DNA from: Candidatus Rifleibacteriota bacterium | GTDB lineage: Bacteria > Muiribacteriota > Ozemobacteria > Ozemobacterales > Ozemobacteraceae | DNA: 57,297 nt | Direction: 5' to 3' | NCBI GenBank assembly: GCA_018818125.1 | Contig: JAHISQ010000085.1 | Coordinates: 1 to 57,297 of the forward strand | Shown here: one piece after another, positions 25,865 through 35,471 of the stretch | How the letters are laid out: every line of letters begins with the position of its first letter | Numbering within the stretch: position 1 is the stretch's first letter | Notes under the pieces: generated by a model | Database searches by the model: none | Seen by the model: only the letters and a program-made list of their open reading frames with translations | Told to the model about the DNA's origin: nothing | Position numbers and translations under genes: made by a program

Positions 25865-27670
25865 ATGGTTAAAGGCATCGTATGGGATCTCACCAGTTAT
25901 TTTAACGCATTCAACAGCCCTGAAATGAAGAGTTTCAAGAGCGAAATGAACGGGTTGATCAGCAAAATGCAGAGTGCCACTGGCAGCATGGGCACTCTCG
26001 ATGCCAAAAACCAGGCAGAATGGGAACAGCTTTTTATCGATTATGAACAGCTGACTAAAAAGATATCTCATTACGGATCTTATGTGGGTTGCCTGCACGC
26101 TGCCGACGCGAACAACGAAGATTATGCTCGCGAATCTGCCGAAGCAGACAGCATCAGCGCAGAATTCAGCAAAATCGACACCAATCTAAAAATGGGTCTG
26201 AAAAAGGCCAGCGACCAGGATTTCTCTTCTTTTTGCAAACGCGAAAAGCTTGCCGATATTACCTTTCATCTGACTGAACTGCGCACAGATGCGCAGAAGA
26301 CGATGAGCAGCGAACTCGAAAATCTGGCTACCGACCTGAGCGTAGACGGCTTCAGTTCCTGGGATCGCCTTTACAACGCGATCGTAGGCAAACTCGGTTT
26401 CGATATGCACTGGCCTGACGGCAGAATCGAAAAAATCCCAATGGCGCAATGCCGCTCACTGATGCAAGACTCTGATCGCAAAGTGCGCCAGGCCGCTTTT
26501 GAACACGGCAACCATGCATGGGAAAAAGTTGAAGACGTCTGTGCAGCCGCGCTTAATGCCATTTCTGGCACCAGACTTCTTTTAAACAAACACCGCGGCT
26601 TCGATCATTTCCTCGACGTATCACTGCTTCAGTCGCGAATTTCACGCAAAACTCTCGATGCCATGTTTCAGGCAATAGCAGAATGTCGCCCACTCATCCA
26701 AAAACTGGGCAAAGCAAAGGCCAAAGCACTGGGCCAGGAAAAACTGGCATGGTATGACTGCGAAGCACCCTTGGCAATACCGTCTCTCAACCGCTATTCA
26801 TGGGAAGAATGTGTTGGCATGAACGAAAAAGCCTTCAGCAGAGCCTACCCTGAACTCTGCACTTTCTTTAAGAGTGCGCTGGAAAAGAAATGGGTAGAAT
26901 CAGAACCTCGACCGGGCAAACGCCCCGGAGCATTCTGCACCGGTTCGCTTCTTACCGAAGAATCACGCGTATTCATGAGCTACGCCGGCAGCCTGAGCGA
27001 CGTATCAACGCTTGCCCATGAAATCGGGCACGCCTTTCACAGTTCTCAGCTGAATGGACTGCGACCATTCAAACAGGGTTATCCAATGACACTGGCAGAG
27101 TCAGCGTCTACTTTCGCCGAAATACTACTGGCTGAAGGTATTTTGACTGACCCCGAAGCCAGCGACGCTCAGAAACTCAATGTTCTTACCGGTTCGATCA
27201 ATCACGGCATTGCCTTTCTGATTGATATCCCGATCAGATTCAATTTTGAAAAAGCTTTTCACGAGGAAAGAATGCGCGGAGAAGTCAGCGTTTCGCGTTT
27301 CAAAGCACTGATGACCGAAGCCATGCAGAATCAATTCGGTGAACTGCTCGAAGAAAACGGTGCCAACCCGTTTTTCTGGGCTTCAAAAATGCACTTTTAC
27401 ATCACTGGTGTAAGCTTCTACAATTACCCGTACACTTTCGGCTATCTGCTCAGTCGAGGTCTGTTCGAAATGTTCAAGCGTGAAGGCAGCGACTTTCTGC
27501 CAAAATACCAGAATTTCCTGCGCCTCTCCGGCAGCGACATGGCACAGAGCGTCGCTCAAAAAGCACTAGGCGCCGATCTCGAAAATACAGATTTCTGGAA
27601 GCGAGCCATAATGGGCCATGAACCTGAGCTTGTGCAGTTTGAAGAGCTGTCCAAAAAGGTACTTGGCTGA
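25865..27670 (+). CDS. pepF: M3-family oligoendopeptidase F
   Basis: A cytoplasmic zinc metallopeptidase that trims short peptides. The active site AHEIGHAFHSSQ (about 384-395) gives HExxH, and ESASTFAE about 25 residues later supplies the third zinc ligand. The 601-residue length and the helical N-terminal half fit the PepF/M3B group. ATG 25865 is chosen over ATG 25850 because GAGG (25852-25855) lies 9 bases before 25865 and the upstream ATG has no ribosome binding site. The next gene begins 3 bases after its stop. Confidence 0.92.
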   Translation: MVKGIVWDLTSYFNAFNSPEMKSFKSEMNGLISKMQSATGSMGTLDAKNQAEWEQLFIDYEQLTKKISHYGSYVGCLHAADANNEDYARESAEADSISAEFSKIDTNLKMGLKKASDQDFSSFCKREKLADITFHLTELRTDAQKTMSSELENLATDLSVDGFSSWDRLYNAIVGKLGFDMHWPDGRIEKIPMAQCRSLMQDSDRKVRQAAFEHGNHAWEKVEDVCAAALNAISGTRLLLNKHRGFDHFLDVSLLQSRISRKTLDAMFQAIAECRPLIQKLGKAKAKALGQEKLAWYDCEAPLAIPSLNRYSWEECVGMNEKAFSRAYPELCTFFKSALEKKWVESEPRPGKRPGAFCTGSLLTEESRVFMSYAGSLSDVSTLAHEIGHAFHSSQLNGLRPFKQGYPMTLAESASTFAEILLAEGILTDPEASDAQKLNVLTGSINHGIAFLIDIPIRFNFEKAFHEERMRGEVSVSRFKALMTEAMQNQFGELLEENGANPFFWASKMHFYITGVSFYNYPYTFGYLLSRGLFEMFKREGSDFLPKYQNFLRLSGSDMAQSVAQKALGADLENTDFWKRAIMGHEPELVQFEELSKKVLG

Positions 27671-27673
27671 TAA

Positions 27674-28273
27674 ATGGTGCCAGAAAAACGAAGAAGTCTT
27701 ATTCTGCCCGCACATAATTCTGAAAAAGTTCTATGTGTGGGCTTTTTCGATGCTGACAGCACACTTCGTGAAGCACACAGCAAAAAAAGTTCACCGCATG
27801 GCAAACATGATGTAATGATCTACCGCCATGCCGCAGAAAAGCTCAGAGCACTCTCTGAGGCTGGCTGGCTACTGGCGATAGTCTCTAATCAAGCCGGCAT
27901 AAGCCTTGGCTATATCACCAAGGCCGAAGTAGAAGAAGCCATGCAGGAAACCATACGCGAATTCGCCGCTTTAGGCGCTATTTTTGGCTACTACGACTAC
28001 GCCGAGAATTATGACGAAAATCGTAAACCCGCTAACGAAATGGCATGGCGACTCGAACGCAAGCTTCACCAGGTTAAGCGAAAAATTAACTGGAAAGACA
28101 GCTTCATGGTTGGCGATGCGGCCTGGAAAAAAGGCCACGACCTGCAGCCAGATGGATCACCAGGCGATGACCATGCCGACTCCGATCGACGCTTTGCCGA
28201 GAACATTGCATTAAGACACCCTGGATTCGGATTCTTCCATCCGCGAGATTTTTTTGGAAAGCAGTCGGTCTAA
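27674..28273 (+). CDS. PNK3P-like HAD phosphatase
   Basis: A 199-residue phosphatase of the HAD class III group. The catalytic motif is FFDADSTLR near residue 25, where the first Asp is the nucleophile. AIVSNQAGI is motif II, RKPANEMAW carries the Lys motif, and MVGDAAWKKGHD followed by SDRRFAENIAL is the last motif. The final pattern is characteristic of polynucleotide 3'-phosphatases, which clean 3'-phosphate DNA ends before repair synthesis. Sugar-phosphate phosphatases of the GmhB/HisB group are the alternative. It starts 3 bases after pepF, and the kinase gene follows 25 bases after its stop, so the three may form one transcript. Confidence 0.75.
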   Translation: MVPEKRRSLILPAHNSEKVLCVGFFDADSTLREAHSKKSSPHGKHDVMIYRHAAEKLRALSEAGWLLAIVSNQAGISLGYITKAEVEEAMQETIREFAALGAIFGYYDYAENYDENRKPANEMAWRLERKLHQVKRKINWKDSFMVGDAAWKKGHDLQPDGSPGDDHADSDRRFAENIALRHPGFGFFHPRDFFGKQSV

Positions 28274-28298
28274 TCGAACACAGGATAAACGGCAAAAA

Positions 28299-30917
28299 AT
28301 GAGCAGCGAAATATCTAAACCTGGCCAGACCCCAATGCCTGGTACCATTATAAATGGATGCAAAATAATTGCCGAAATCGGCGCCGGCGGCATGGGATCA
28401 GTCTATAAGGCCTTAGACGAAAGCCTCAATCGCCACGTTGCCATAAAAATCATGCACCAGGCAACCGACAACCGGATCGGCCGCACCAGATTTCTGCGTG
28501 AAGCATCTGCAATCGCCCGCCTCGATCATCCCGGAATCGTTAAAATTTACAGTTACGGAGAATACAACGACCAGCCTTATTTTGTGATGGAGCTGGTCGA
28601 AGGCTGGTCGATTCGCGATTTTATCGCACATTGCAGCTTTATTCATAATTCCGGGCATTCGGTCAGCGATCTGCGCCTTTCCGGCTATCTTAAAGAATCG
28701 TTGCCGGGAACTCCTTATTTTCTTCAGGATCACCTGACCAACCCGGTTAATGATCCTGATTATCCTGGCAGAGTGCGAAAACTGATGGCCTCGGCAGCAT
28801 CAGCACTTGCCTCTGCTCACCAACAGCAGGTCATTCACCGCGACATCAAATGTTCTAATTTGCTTATCAACAGCGACAGCAATCTTAAAGTCATTGACTT
28901 CGGCCTGGTAAAGCAGCACGGCGACAGTGAACTGACCCGACCGAACCAGTTTATGGGTACACTTTCTTACGCTGCACCCGAGCAACTGATGGGCGAACGT
29001 GCCCAGGTAACACCGCTCACCGACATTTATAGTCTGGGCATAGTCATGTATGAACTCGCCTGCTTGCGCCACCCGATTCGAGCCGAAGACCCGGCGGCAA
29101 TAGTGACTGCGATAACCCGCGGCGGCTTTGCTTCGCCGCGAACTCTTAACTCGCATATTTCTGAGGAGTTTGCTGCAATAATACTGAAATGTATCGAAAA
29201 CGATCCAGCCAGACGTTTTGCTGATGCCGGTGAACTCGCCGAAGCCCTGCAAAAACACTATTCAACGCCGACCTGGTTTTCCGGATTCAAAGAAATACTC
29301 AAGGGCTGGTTTTTAAGGGAAACGCCCGGCGAAAGCGCCAGTCAGACAATGACACCAGCTGCCAGCAAAGCTTTTGAGCCGGCCGGCATCGACAATGATT
29401 CACCAAAAACCGTGGCACTCAAATACCTCGACAGTGCCAGAAAAAAATTCTTTGTGAGTTTTGCAGTCATTGAAGCCATAGAAGACCTCAAACAGGCTTT
29501 TGAGATTGATCCTGGCAACGCCGACACCCTGTTTCTGCTGTGCTTCGCGCTCAACACTATCGGCGAGCGCGCAGAAATTAAGCCTCTCATTGAGACTTCA
29601 GCGCAACTGATCAGTCGGAGCGATGAAAAGGCTTCTGGCAAATTCATGCTCACCCGCTCGATATTTCTTCTTAGAGATTATGAAGAAGGACGCAAACAGT
29701 CGATTCGCCTGCGCCAGATCTACAGCGACGATCAGGACTTTTACTTTGCGCTGTTCTTCTGTCTCGAAACTCTCGGCAACTATACTGAAGCTATCGCCGT
29801 TGGTGATGAACTGGCCAGATTCTCAAGCAAAAACAATATTGTCGCGGTCGCGCTGAGCGAATGCTATTTTTCGATCATGGATTTCGCCAGCGCAATCGAA
29901 GTTTTGCGCGAACGCATCGAGAAATACCCTGATTTTCACAATCTTCGCCTCAAAGTAATGCAGGCTCTCATGTTGAGTGGCAAATTCAACGAAGCGGCTG
30001 AAGAAGCTGCTCTGTCGTTGAGAAAAGACCCGCACAACATGCTGCTGCAGTTTTACAATGGCCGAATTCTCTCACTCATTGGTGACTATGAAGGTGCTTT
30101 CACAGCAATGCGCCAGGCTGTAGGAACCCCCGGCGACGAAGGTCTGCGTGCCATGGGTTATTATTCGCTCTATCGTCTGGCTGAAATACTGAAAAAACCA
30201 GAATCAGCTGGTCGCTATCTGGCTCAGGCCCAGAAATTAAAACCAGAAATCGCTTTTATGACCAATCAGCAGCTTACAACTCATGTAAGCTGCGATCTGC
30301 TGACCGGCATCGCTGAAGAAATCGGCGATCAGGACTGGTTTGCAACAGTCAGAAGTTACGCCCACAAGATCTGCATAGACACACTCGACGGGCGCTCATA
30401 TACAATTGGCAATTATGGCTGCACCTCGGTTCTGGTTCTGCAGGCCGACGGAAACATCAGGCATCATGCGATTTTCAGCAACTTCAATCTATATGAAGGC
30501 GAAGAGCTATACACCCAACTCTGGCTCCCAGAAATGGCTAGCTCACCGTTTGTCGATCAGCATGGCAACATTCTGACCTCTACATTTTACCGGATAGACG
30601 GAAAAACCAGCGGCGGCATCGTTTCGATTACCCTTGCGGAACCCTGGAACACCGGAAAGAGCAGCCATATCTGCTGCCGCCTTTCCGACTCGAAACTTAT
30701 AGAATCCGGGAATCATAAGAAATTCGTGCTGCCGAATCTTCCGCAGCCAGCCTGCCGGCATCAGGCATTTCTGATCGTGCTGCCAACAAGCGCGAAGGCC
30801 AGCGATTTTTCGCAACAACCCGATGAAATCATAAATCACACCGAGCATCAGGTGTTATGTTACTTCCAGTATTTGACTGCCGGCGCTGCTCTCTCGCTCG
30901 AGTTTTCACTGAGCTGA
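28299..30917 (+). CDS. Ser/Thr protein kinase with TPR-like tail
   Basis: An 872-residue cytoplasmic protein with no membrane segment. The Hanks-type kinase domain covers about 20-320: G-loop GAGGMGSVYKA (28-38), K50, the catalytic loop HRDIKCSN (180-187), DFG (200-202) and APE (226-228). All catalytic residues are present. An insertion of about 45 residues (about 112-160) separates helices D and E. Residues about 375-640 look like tetratricopeptide repeats, a protein-docking region. The last 230 residues are mainly beta and not recognised. ATG 28299 is preferred because upstream in-frame codons overlap the preceding gene; a weak AGGAT precedes it. Confidence 0.85.
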   Translation: MSSEISKPGQTPMPGTIINGCKIIAEIGAGGMGSVYKALDESLNRHVAIKIMHQATDNRIGRTRFLREASAIARLDHPGIVKIYSYGEYNDQPYFVMELVEGWSIRDFIAHCSFIHNSGHSVSDLRLSGYLKESLPGTPYFLQDHLTNPVNDPDYPGRVRKLMASAASALASAHQQQVIHRDIKCSNLLINSDSNLKVIDFGLVKQHGDSELTRPNQFMGTLSYAAPEQLMGERAQVTPLTDIYSLGIVMYELACLRHPIRAEDPAAIVTAITRGGFASPRTLNSHISEEFAAIILKCIENDPARRFADAGELAEALQKHYSTPTWFSGFKEILKGWFLRETPGESASQTMTPAASKAFEPAGIDNDSPKTVALKYLDSARKKFFVSFAVIEAIEDLKQAFEIDPGNADTLFLLCFALNTIGERAEIKPLIETSAQLISRSDEKASGKFMLTRSIFLLRDYEEGRKQSIRLRQIYSDDQDFYFALFFCLETLGNYTEAIAVGDELARFSSKNNIVAVALSECYFSIMDFASAIEVLRERIEKYPDFHNLRLKVMQALMLSGKFNEAAEEAALSLRKDPHNMLLQFYNGRILSLIGDYEGAFTAMRQAVGTPGDEGLRAMGYYSLYRLAEILKKPESAGRYLAQAQKLKPEIAFMTNQQLTTHVSCDLLTGIAEEIGDQDWFATVRSYAHKICIDTLDGRSYTIGNYGCTSVLVLQADGNIRHHAIFSNFNLYEGEELYTQLWLPEMASSPFVDQHGNILTSTFYRIDGKTSGGIVSITLAEPWNTGKSSHICCRLSDSKLIESGNHKKFVLPNLPQPACRHQAFLIVLPTSAKASDFSQQPDEIINHTEHQVLCYFQYLTAGAALSLEFSLS

Positions 30918-30990
30918 TAGTTGCGCCTACTCAATTCGAATCATCAAACTCCCTGTCTCGCAAAAACAAGCCGCGGCGTTAAAATAGCAG

Positions 30991-31019
30991 TTGTACTAAT
31001 AAAAGAGAAGTGCTAAGCT
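30991..31019 (+). promoter_or_regulatory. Promoter of the first large lipoprotein gene
   Basis: TTGTAC (30991-30996), a 17-base spacer and TAAGCT (31014-31019). The ribosome binding site CTGGAGG lies just before the ATG at 31070. Confidence 0.5.
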
Positions 31020-31069
31020 GTCGCGAAAGTTGGTTTTCAACTCAATATTAGTTTTATACTGGAGGCTGT

Positions 31070-32962
31070 ATGGGTCTTTATAGAGACAGATTTTTCCTGC
31101 TATTTCTCGGTCTGGCGCTCGTTTTTTCAACGGGTTGCGGTGGTGGTGGCGGAAGCGGCAGCACAATTCCCAATATATCTGCCGGCAACACAACATTGTC
31201 TGGTTCAATTCTTCTGACTGATCCAACCGACAAGGCCTCCCTCAGAGCGGATGCAGCGCCAACTGAAGCGAGCATCGGCCTTTACTATCTTACTGCCGGT
31301 GGCCTGGAAGTCCCGCTTAAACTGGGCGTAATTGCACAGATTATTGGTAACAAAGCAAATTACTCGTTTAATTTCGATTATGACACAGTCGCCAGCGCAC
31401 GCCGAAACTTTATTCTCAAGGCGAAATTAAATAATAATCAGATCATCGAAGGTGTAATCCCGATGAACCTGGCCGACAAAAAAGTCGACGCATCGCCGAT
31501 AACCCCATTCGACAATGGAATGGCTCGATTTGTAAAGGAAGCCGCCATCAAGGGCAACCCGGATGTGAGCATTGGTGATCTCATGTCGATGTTTCCGCCC
31601 AAAGTCATCTTTGGCCTCACCGATGCCGACCTCAAGTCTCTAGCAGAAGAATTTGTCAACAGAGAAACCAGAGTTCAGTCAATAACCACCGCATTTGGCG
31701 GTGAAGTGGCCGAAAAAATAGCTCAGCTGCGCGAATTTGCCTGCGAAGCTGCCCGTGACATCAGAGATTTTACGGACAAATATCCAGAGCTCACAGCAAG
31801 TAACATGCGTGAGCGTTATGAAGAAATGATGCGCAATCGCGCACGAACACTTGGTTTGCCAGCAGATGCCATCAAAGCTATCGAAGGCGTTGATTTACTG
31901 CTCGTACAAGGCATTGGCGACAGAACCGCCACAATGAACCTGCCGTCTGAATTCGCCGGGGAATTCAGGGGAATGGGTCTTGCGATAGAAGCCAGAAGCC
32001 GCATGGATTTGCTTTCACAAACTCTGAAAGCTTTTGTGACCTATTCTGACATTACCGATCTGATAAAAGCATTCGACCTTGCACTCGAACACATGTACTC
32101 GGTTGTCCAAAATGACAAGCCGGTTAACCTTGATGAATTCATGTATGTCGACCCGGCAATCATGATTTTCGAAAAAGCCAGATTCATTATCTTCAAAGAT
32201 CTTGGACTTCTCGAAAAGTCTCCAGATTCAGCGCCGCTGATCTTCGCCCTGCTGCCTAAACCTGAAGACTTTGGCACAATAATCAACCCGCCAGTGGACT
32301 TCAACGATGACTCTGTCTGGATCCTGCCTTACCCCGGCAAGGGCGAACCTGTTTTTGCCGCGACGACCCGCAATTCTCTACGCTCAACGATAGAGCAAAT
32401 CGGCGACCCTCTGCAACTGGCAGACTTTCAGAAAACCCTGATGAACAAACTGATGCAGCGGATAAATGAGAACTTTAGTCTTCTCAAATTCGCCGCAACA
32501 CCTCCACCCGGCGCGGCCCGTGACAAGCTGATAGAAGCCCTCGCCGTGCTGTTGGCAGAACCAATTGATCCCTCGGTATATGGCTTCGACCCTGACTACA
32601 ACCCCGGCAATCCTGGCAGCGAGCCAGGCTGGGAAGGCCCGGAACCTGTCGATCCAATTTTCGATCGCCTGCAGAAATTCTATGGCACTTTAATTGAACT
32701 GGAAACACCAATAAGCAGAAATGACAAGACTTTCGCATATGCTCTCAAAGAGGCGGAACGCGATGGCACTGTTAGCACCGGCGGCTGGACGAACCAATAT
32801 CAAGCCTATATCTGCGCTACCGACAATGAGTTCAGCGACCTGGTCGGCAAAACTGGCGTGTTTATTCTCAAGTTTCTCTCCGGGCCAGTACCCGGCACAA
32901 CCCCTGAATTAAACGAAGCTCCCGGCTTTACATATGTAGAATATTACCCAGACCCGAACTAA
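31070..32962 (+). CDS. Large lipoprotein of unknown function
   Basis: A 630-residue protein. A signal peptide ends in FSTGC, a good lipobox, so the Cys near residue 23 would be lipidated. A poly-Gly/Ser tether (GGGGGSGS) follows. The mature part begins with a beta-rich region (about 40-150, with NTTLSGSILL), continues with a long helical middle (about 150-400), and ends in a Pro/Gly-rich and beta part. No known domain is recognised. The same tether design is found in the second large lipoprotein in this window, which suggests a lineage-typical surface protein style. The gene is monocistronic and ends in a strong terminator. Confidence 0.75.
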   Translation: MGLYRDRFFLLFLGLALVFSTGCGGGGGSGSTIPNISAGNTTLSGSILLTDPTDKASLRADAAPTEASIGLYYLTAGGLEVPLKLGVIAQIIGNKANYSFNFDYDTVASARRNFILKAKLNNNQIIEGVIPMNLADKKVDASPITPFDNGMARFVKEAAIKGNPDVSIGDLMSMFPPKVIFGLTDADLKSLAEEFVNRETRVQSITTAFGGEVAEKIAQLREFACEAARDIRDFTDKYPELTASNMRERYEEMMRNRARTLGLPADAIKAIEGVDLLLVQGIGDRTATMNLPSEFAGEFRGMGLAIEARSRMDLLSQTLKAFVTYSDITDLIKAFDLALEHMYSVVQNDKPVNLDEFMYVDPAIMIFEKARFIIFKDLGLLEKSPDSAPLIFALLPKPEDFGTIINPPVDFNDDSVWILPYPGKGEPVFAATTRNSLRSTIEQIGDPLQLADFQKTLMNKLMQRINENFSLLKFAATPPPGAARDKLIEALAVLLAEPIDPSVYGFDPDYNPGNPGSEPGWEGPEPVDPIFDRLQKFYGTLIELETPISRNDKTFAYALKEAERDGTVSTGGWTNQYQAYICATDNEFSDLVGKTGVFILKFLSGPVPGTTPELNEAPGFTYVEYYPDPN

Positions 32963-32997
32963 CAGAGCCCTCAACTCGACAGAATTAATCAATATAT

Positions 32998-33035
32998 CTG
33001 CAGCCGCATCACCAGATGCGGCTGCAGTTGTTTTA
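32998..33035 (+). terminator. Terminator after first lipoprotein gene
   Basis: A perfect 12-bp stem, CTGCAGCCGCAT with ATGCGGCTGCAG (32998-33027), around a 6-base loop and followed by TTGTTTT. Confidence 0.85.
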
Positions 33036-33137
33036 AGACAATTCAAGCGCTTTTCGCCGCCCCCCAAACAAACCTGGCGTTAAAAAGCACATGGGCAATT
33101 TTCAGTAATAAACAAAAGTTCGCTGCTTTGCTGTGTG

Positions 33138-34490
33138 TCAAAGGCGTATTATTCTTGCCCAACCCGGCGAGAGTTCGCACTTTAGTGTTCGATTACTTAC
33201 ACGCAAGGTTTCGCTGTTCAAAACATCGAAGCACTCACCATCAGCAGCAAAAGACACATCAACGCTTACAGTTGCAGCGTTTTCAGAAGCATTCACCATG
33301 ACTATCATTCGCTCTTCTGCTGTTTGACGCATAAAAGCAAATTGCTCGTGATTTACATACAACTGTTGATACCTGCCATTTTTCAGAGCATCGGAAGCGC
33401 TCCGCAAGGCAGACAGACGAGCTATGACACCAGCTAGATCTTTATTGGCTCTATTTACAGACTGAACCCGCCAGTCAATGCAGGGGCGTAAAGGCCAATC
33501 ATCAGCACCCGCTTTCTTGCCGCCTATTCCCCATTCGCTGCCATAATAAATCGATGGAACCCCTGGCATGGTAAAAAGCAGGCAGTGAACCGGATACAGA
33601 TACCGTGACTGTGAAAGCGTATCTATTATTCGCGTTACATCATGATTATCTACAAAGTTATATAGCTGAAAGTCCTTGTAAATTCCATCATTCCCAAACT
33701 GACGATTCAATGAATAGGCGATTTCGAAGTAGTTTTTATTAACGTGGCTTGAATAAAGCCCCTTGTAACACTCATAATTGGTTACCGAGTCCAAAATCCC
33801 CGGAGCAACCCACTTGCGATAGTCACCATGCACCACCTCGCCCATTAACCAGAAATCCGAACGCAACGACTTGCAAAGAGACGACAACTTCTGCATAAAT
33901 TCGAACGGCAGACAATCAGCAACATCCAATCTCAATCCATCAATGTTGAATTCTCGAATCCACATTTCGACAGCCGCGAACAGATGTTGCAGAACATCTT
34001 CATTGGCCAGATTCAACTTAACCAGATCATAATTTCCGTTCCAACCTTCATAAGAAAAGTTGTCACCATTCTGACTTCTTCTGGTAAAATCCAGGCCAGC
34101 AAACCAGTCGACAAATTGCGAATTTTCACCCTTGTCTATTACATCGCGAAAAGCCCAGAAATTTCGCCCCACATGGTTAAAAACACCGTCAAGAACGACA
34201 CGAATCCCCTGTTCGTGAAACCTTCTGACAACCCAAGCCAGCGTCTCATTCGAACCCAGGCGGCGATCAACTTCATAGAAATTAGCAGTATCATAGCCAT
34301 GAGTACCTGACTCAAAAACAGGGCCAAGATAAACAGCATTTACACCAAGTCGTCCCAGATGCTCAAGCATCTCGTCTGTCGCTTCAAGACGCTGCATCGG
34401 CGCAGCAAAGAAGTCATTGTTTCTGGGAGCGCCAAAAGCCCCCAAAGGATAAATGTGATAAAAAACAGCTTCACTAATCCAGTTGTTCAT
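33138..34490 (-). CDS. GH13 alpha-amylase family hydrolase
   Basis: A 450-residue glycoside hydrolase acting on alpha-glucans or maltodextrins. The four conserved regions are present: DGVFNHVG (101-108), GLRLDVAD with nucleophile D189 (185-192), GEVVHGD with acid/base E218 (217-223) and FVDNHD with D284 (279-284). No signal peptide is seen, so it works in the cytoplasm. The barrel is followed by a short beta C-domain. The ribosome binding site AAGGAG is strong. A perfect TetR-type palindrome lies 23-40 bases upstream of the ATG, and the regulator gene is next upstream, so expression is probably repressed by that TetR protein. Exact specificity is not clear from sequence. Confidence 0.9.
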   Translation of the reverse strand: MNNWISEAVFYHIYPLGAFGAPRNNDFFAAPMQRLEATDEMLEHLGRLGVNAVYLGPVFESGTHGYDTANFYEVDRRLGSNETLAWVVRRFHEQGIRVVLDGVFNHVGRNFWAFRDVIDKGENSQFVDWFAGLDFTRRSQNGDNFSYEGWNGNYDLVKLNLANEDVLQHLFAAVEMWIREFNIDGLRLDVADCLPFEFMQKLSSLCKSLRSDFWLMGEVVHGDYRKWVAPGILDSVTNYECYKGLYSSHVNKNYFEIAYSLNRQFGNDGIYKDFQLYNFVDNHDVTRIIDTLSQSRYLYPVHCLLFTMPGVPSIYYGSEWGIGGKKAGADDWPLRPCIDWRVQSVNRANKDLAGVIARLSALRSASDALKNGRYQQLYVNHEQFAFMRQTAEERMIVMVNASENAATVSVDVSFAADGECFDVLNSETLRVSNRTLKCELSPGWARIIRL

Positions 34491-34512
34491 GATTCAACTC
34501 CTTTTTAAATCA

Positions 34513-34530
34513 CTATACCGATCGGTATAG
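34513..34530 (-). promoter_or_regulatory. TetR operator upstream of the amylase gene
   Basis: CTATACCGATCGGTATAG is a perfect 18-base palindrome. It overlaps a minus-strand TATAGT that may be the -10 of the amylase promoter. Its core is almost identical to the palindrome in the tetR promoter (35201-35218). Confidence 0.75.
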
Positions 34531-34624
34531 CAGTAGTTAGAACAAATTTGCGAAAACCGGCAGAATTAGCTTCTGCGAGGGGAAAAGGCCAGCGACAGAT
34601 ACAAAACGAAGCCTGTCTCAGCCG

Positions 34625-35191
34625 CTAAGAATAGATTCCGTGGCTAAACTGCCGGATGGCAGCATGGATAGTATCTTCGCCAAGATCAGCATAGCCATTC
34701 AAAGAAAGTCCGATGTAGGTGTTGATGATCCCGAGAAATGTTGCGGCATAAGCGTGATGGCGGTTTTTCATGTTTCCGTGATTGTTAACAGCCAGCATAA
34801 AAACCATCTCCAGTAATTGGTGCTGCTTTTCGCACCATTCCTTAACCGCCAGAAAGCCTTCACTCTCAGGCGACGAAAACCATAGTGCAAGCTGCAGGCG
34901 ATAAAACTCAGGAAACCTTTGTGAAAACTGAAAATAGGTGCGCATGATTGTGGTCAGCGCCAAAGGAAGATCACCGCTGTATACGGTTACTGGCCCTAGT
35001 TCAAGCAGCAATCTGCGAAAATTATTCTCCATAATAGCCGTAAGAAGGCCATTCTTGCTGCCATAATAGTGATACATAGTAGGCTTAGAGACGCCAGCCT
35101 GATCAACAATCTCCTGAATTCCAACCGCATCGTAACCACGAGCAGCAAATAAGGTGAGAGCACTTCTTAATATTTCGTCTTTGTTTCCCAT
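34625..35191 (-). CDS. TetR-family transcriptional repressor
   Basis: A 188-residue regulator. Residues about 5-50 are the helix-turn-helix domain: EILRSALTLFAARGYDAVGI, then VSKPTMYHYYGSKNGLL, a near-consensus TetR N-terminus. The rest is a helical ligand-binding domain of unknown ligand. ATG 35191 is chosen because the TetR fold starts there, and the longer open frame runs through the promoter. No ribosome binding site is present: the -10 hexamer ends 6 bases before the ATG, so the mRNA is probably leaderless. Palindromes in its own promoter and before the amylase gene suggest autorepression and amylase control, perhaps relieved by a sugar-related ligand. Confidence 0.88.
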   Translation of the reverse strand: MGNKDEILRSALTLFAARGYDAVGIQEIVDQAGVSKPTMYHYYGSKNGLLTAIMENNFRRLLLELGPVTVYSGDLPLALTTIMRTYFQFSQRFPEFYRLQLALWFSSPESEGFLAVKEWCEKQHQLLEMVFMLAVNNHGNMKNRHHAYAATFLGIINTYIGLSLNGYADLGEDTIHAAIRQFSHGIYS

Positions 35192-35197
35192 AAAGCA

Positions 35198-35226
35198 ATC
35201 ATATACCGATTGGTATATAAAGTCAA
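35198..35226 (-). promoter_or_regulatory. tetR promoter with operator in the spacer
   Basis: On the minus strand, TTGACT (35226-35221), a 17-base spacer and TATGAT (35203-35198). The 18-base near-palindrome at 35201-35218 (one mismatch per arm) fills the spacer, so bound repressor would block RNA polymerase. Transcription would begin at or next to the ATG at 35191. Confidence 0.75.
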
Positions 35227-35471
35227 TACAAAATCGCAAGTTATAGATTATCATGCGCTTAACCCGCTTAATCTTGCCAGCCAATAGGCAGGCAAACGCA
35301 TCAACCATCTGACAACGACAATTAGACTGGATTTTTGCCTGGTCGCTCTCGTCATCCTCGCTTGCACGGCACCAGACCATACGTGATCAAGATCCGAAAA
35401 CGACAAAGAAAAGAGCGTCATTTAAGTCGCAACCACTAAATTCGCTGTTTTAGTGCATTTGCCAAGGGCTC

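Noticed and set aside
35192..35380. Upstream extension of the TetR frame by 63 codons
   Set aside because: It covers the tetR promoter and operator, and the TetR fold begins at ATG 35191.
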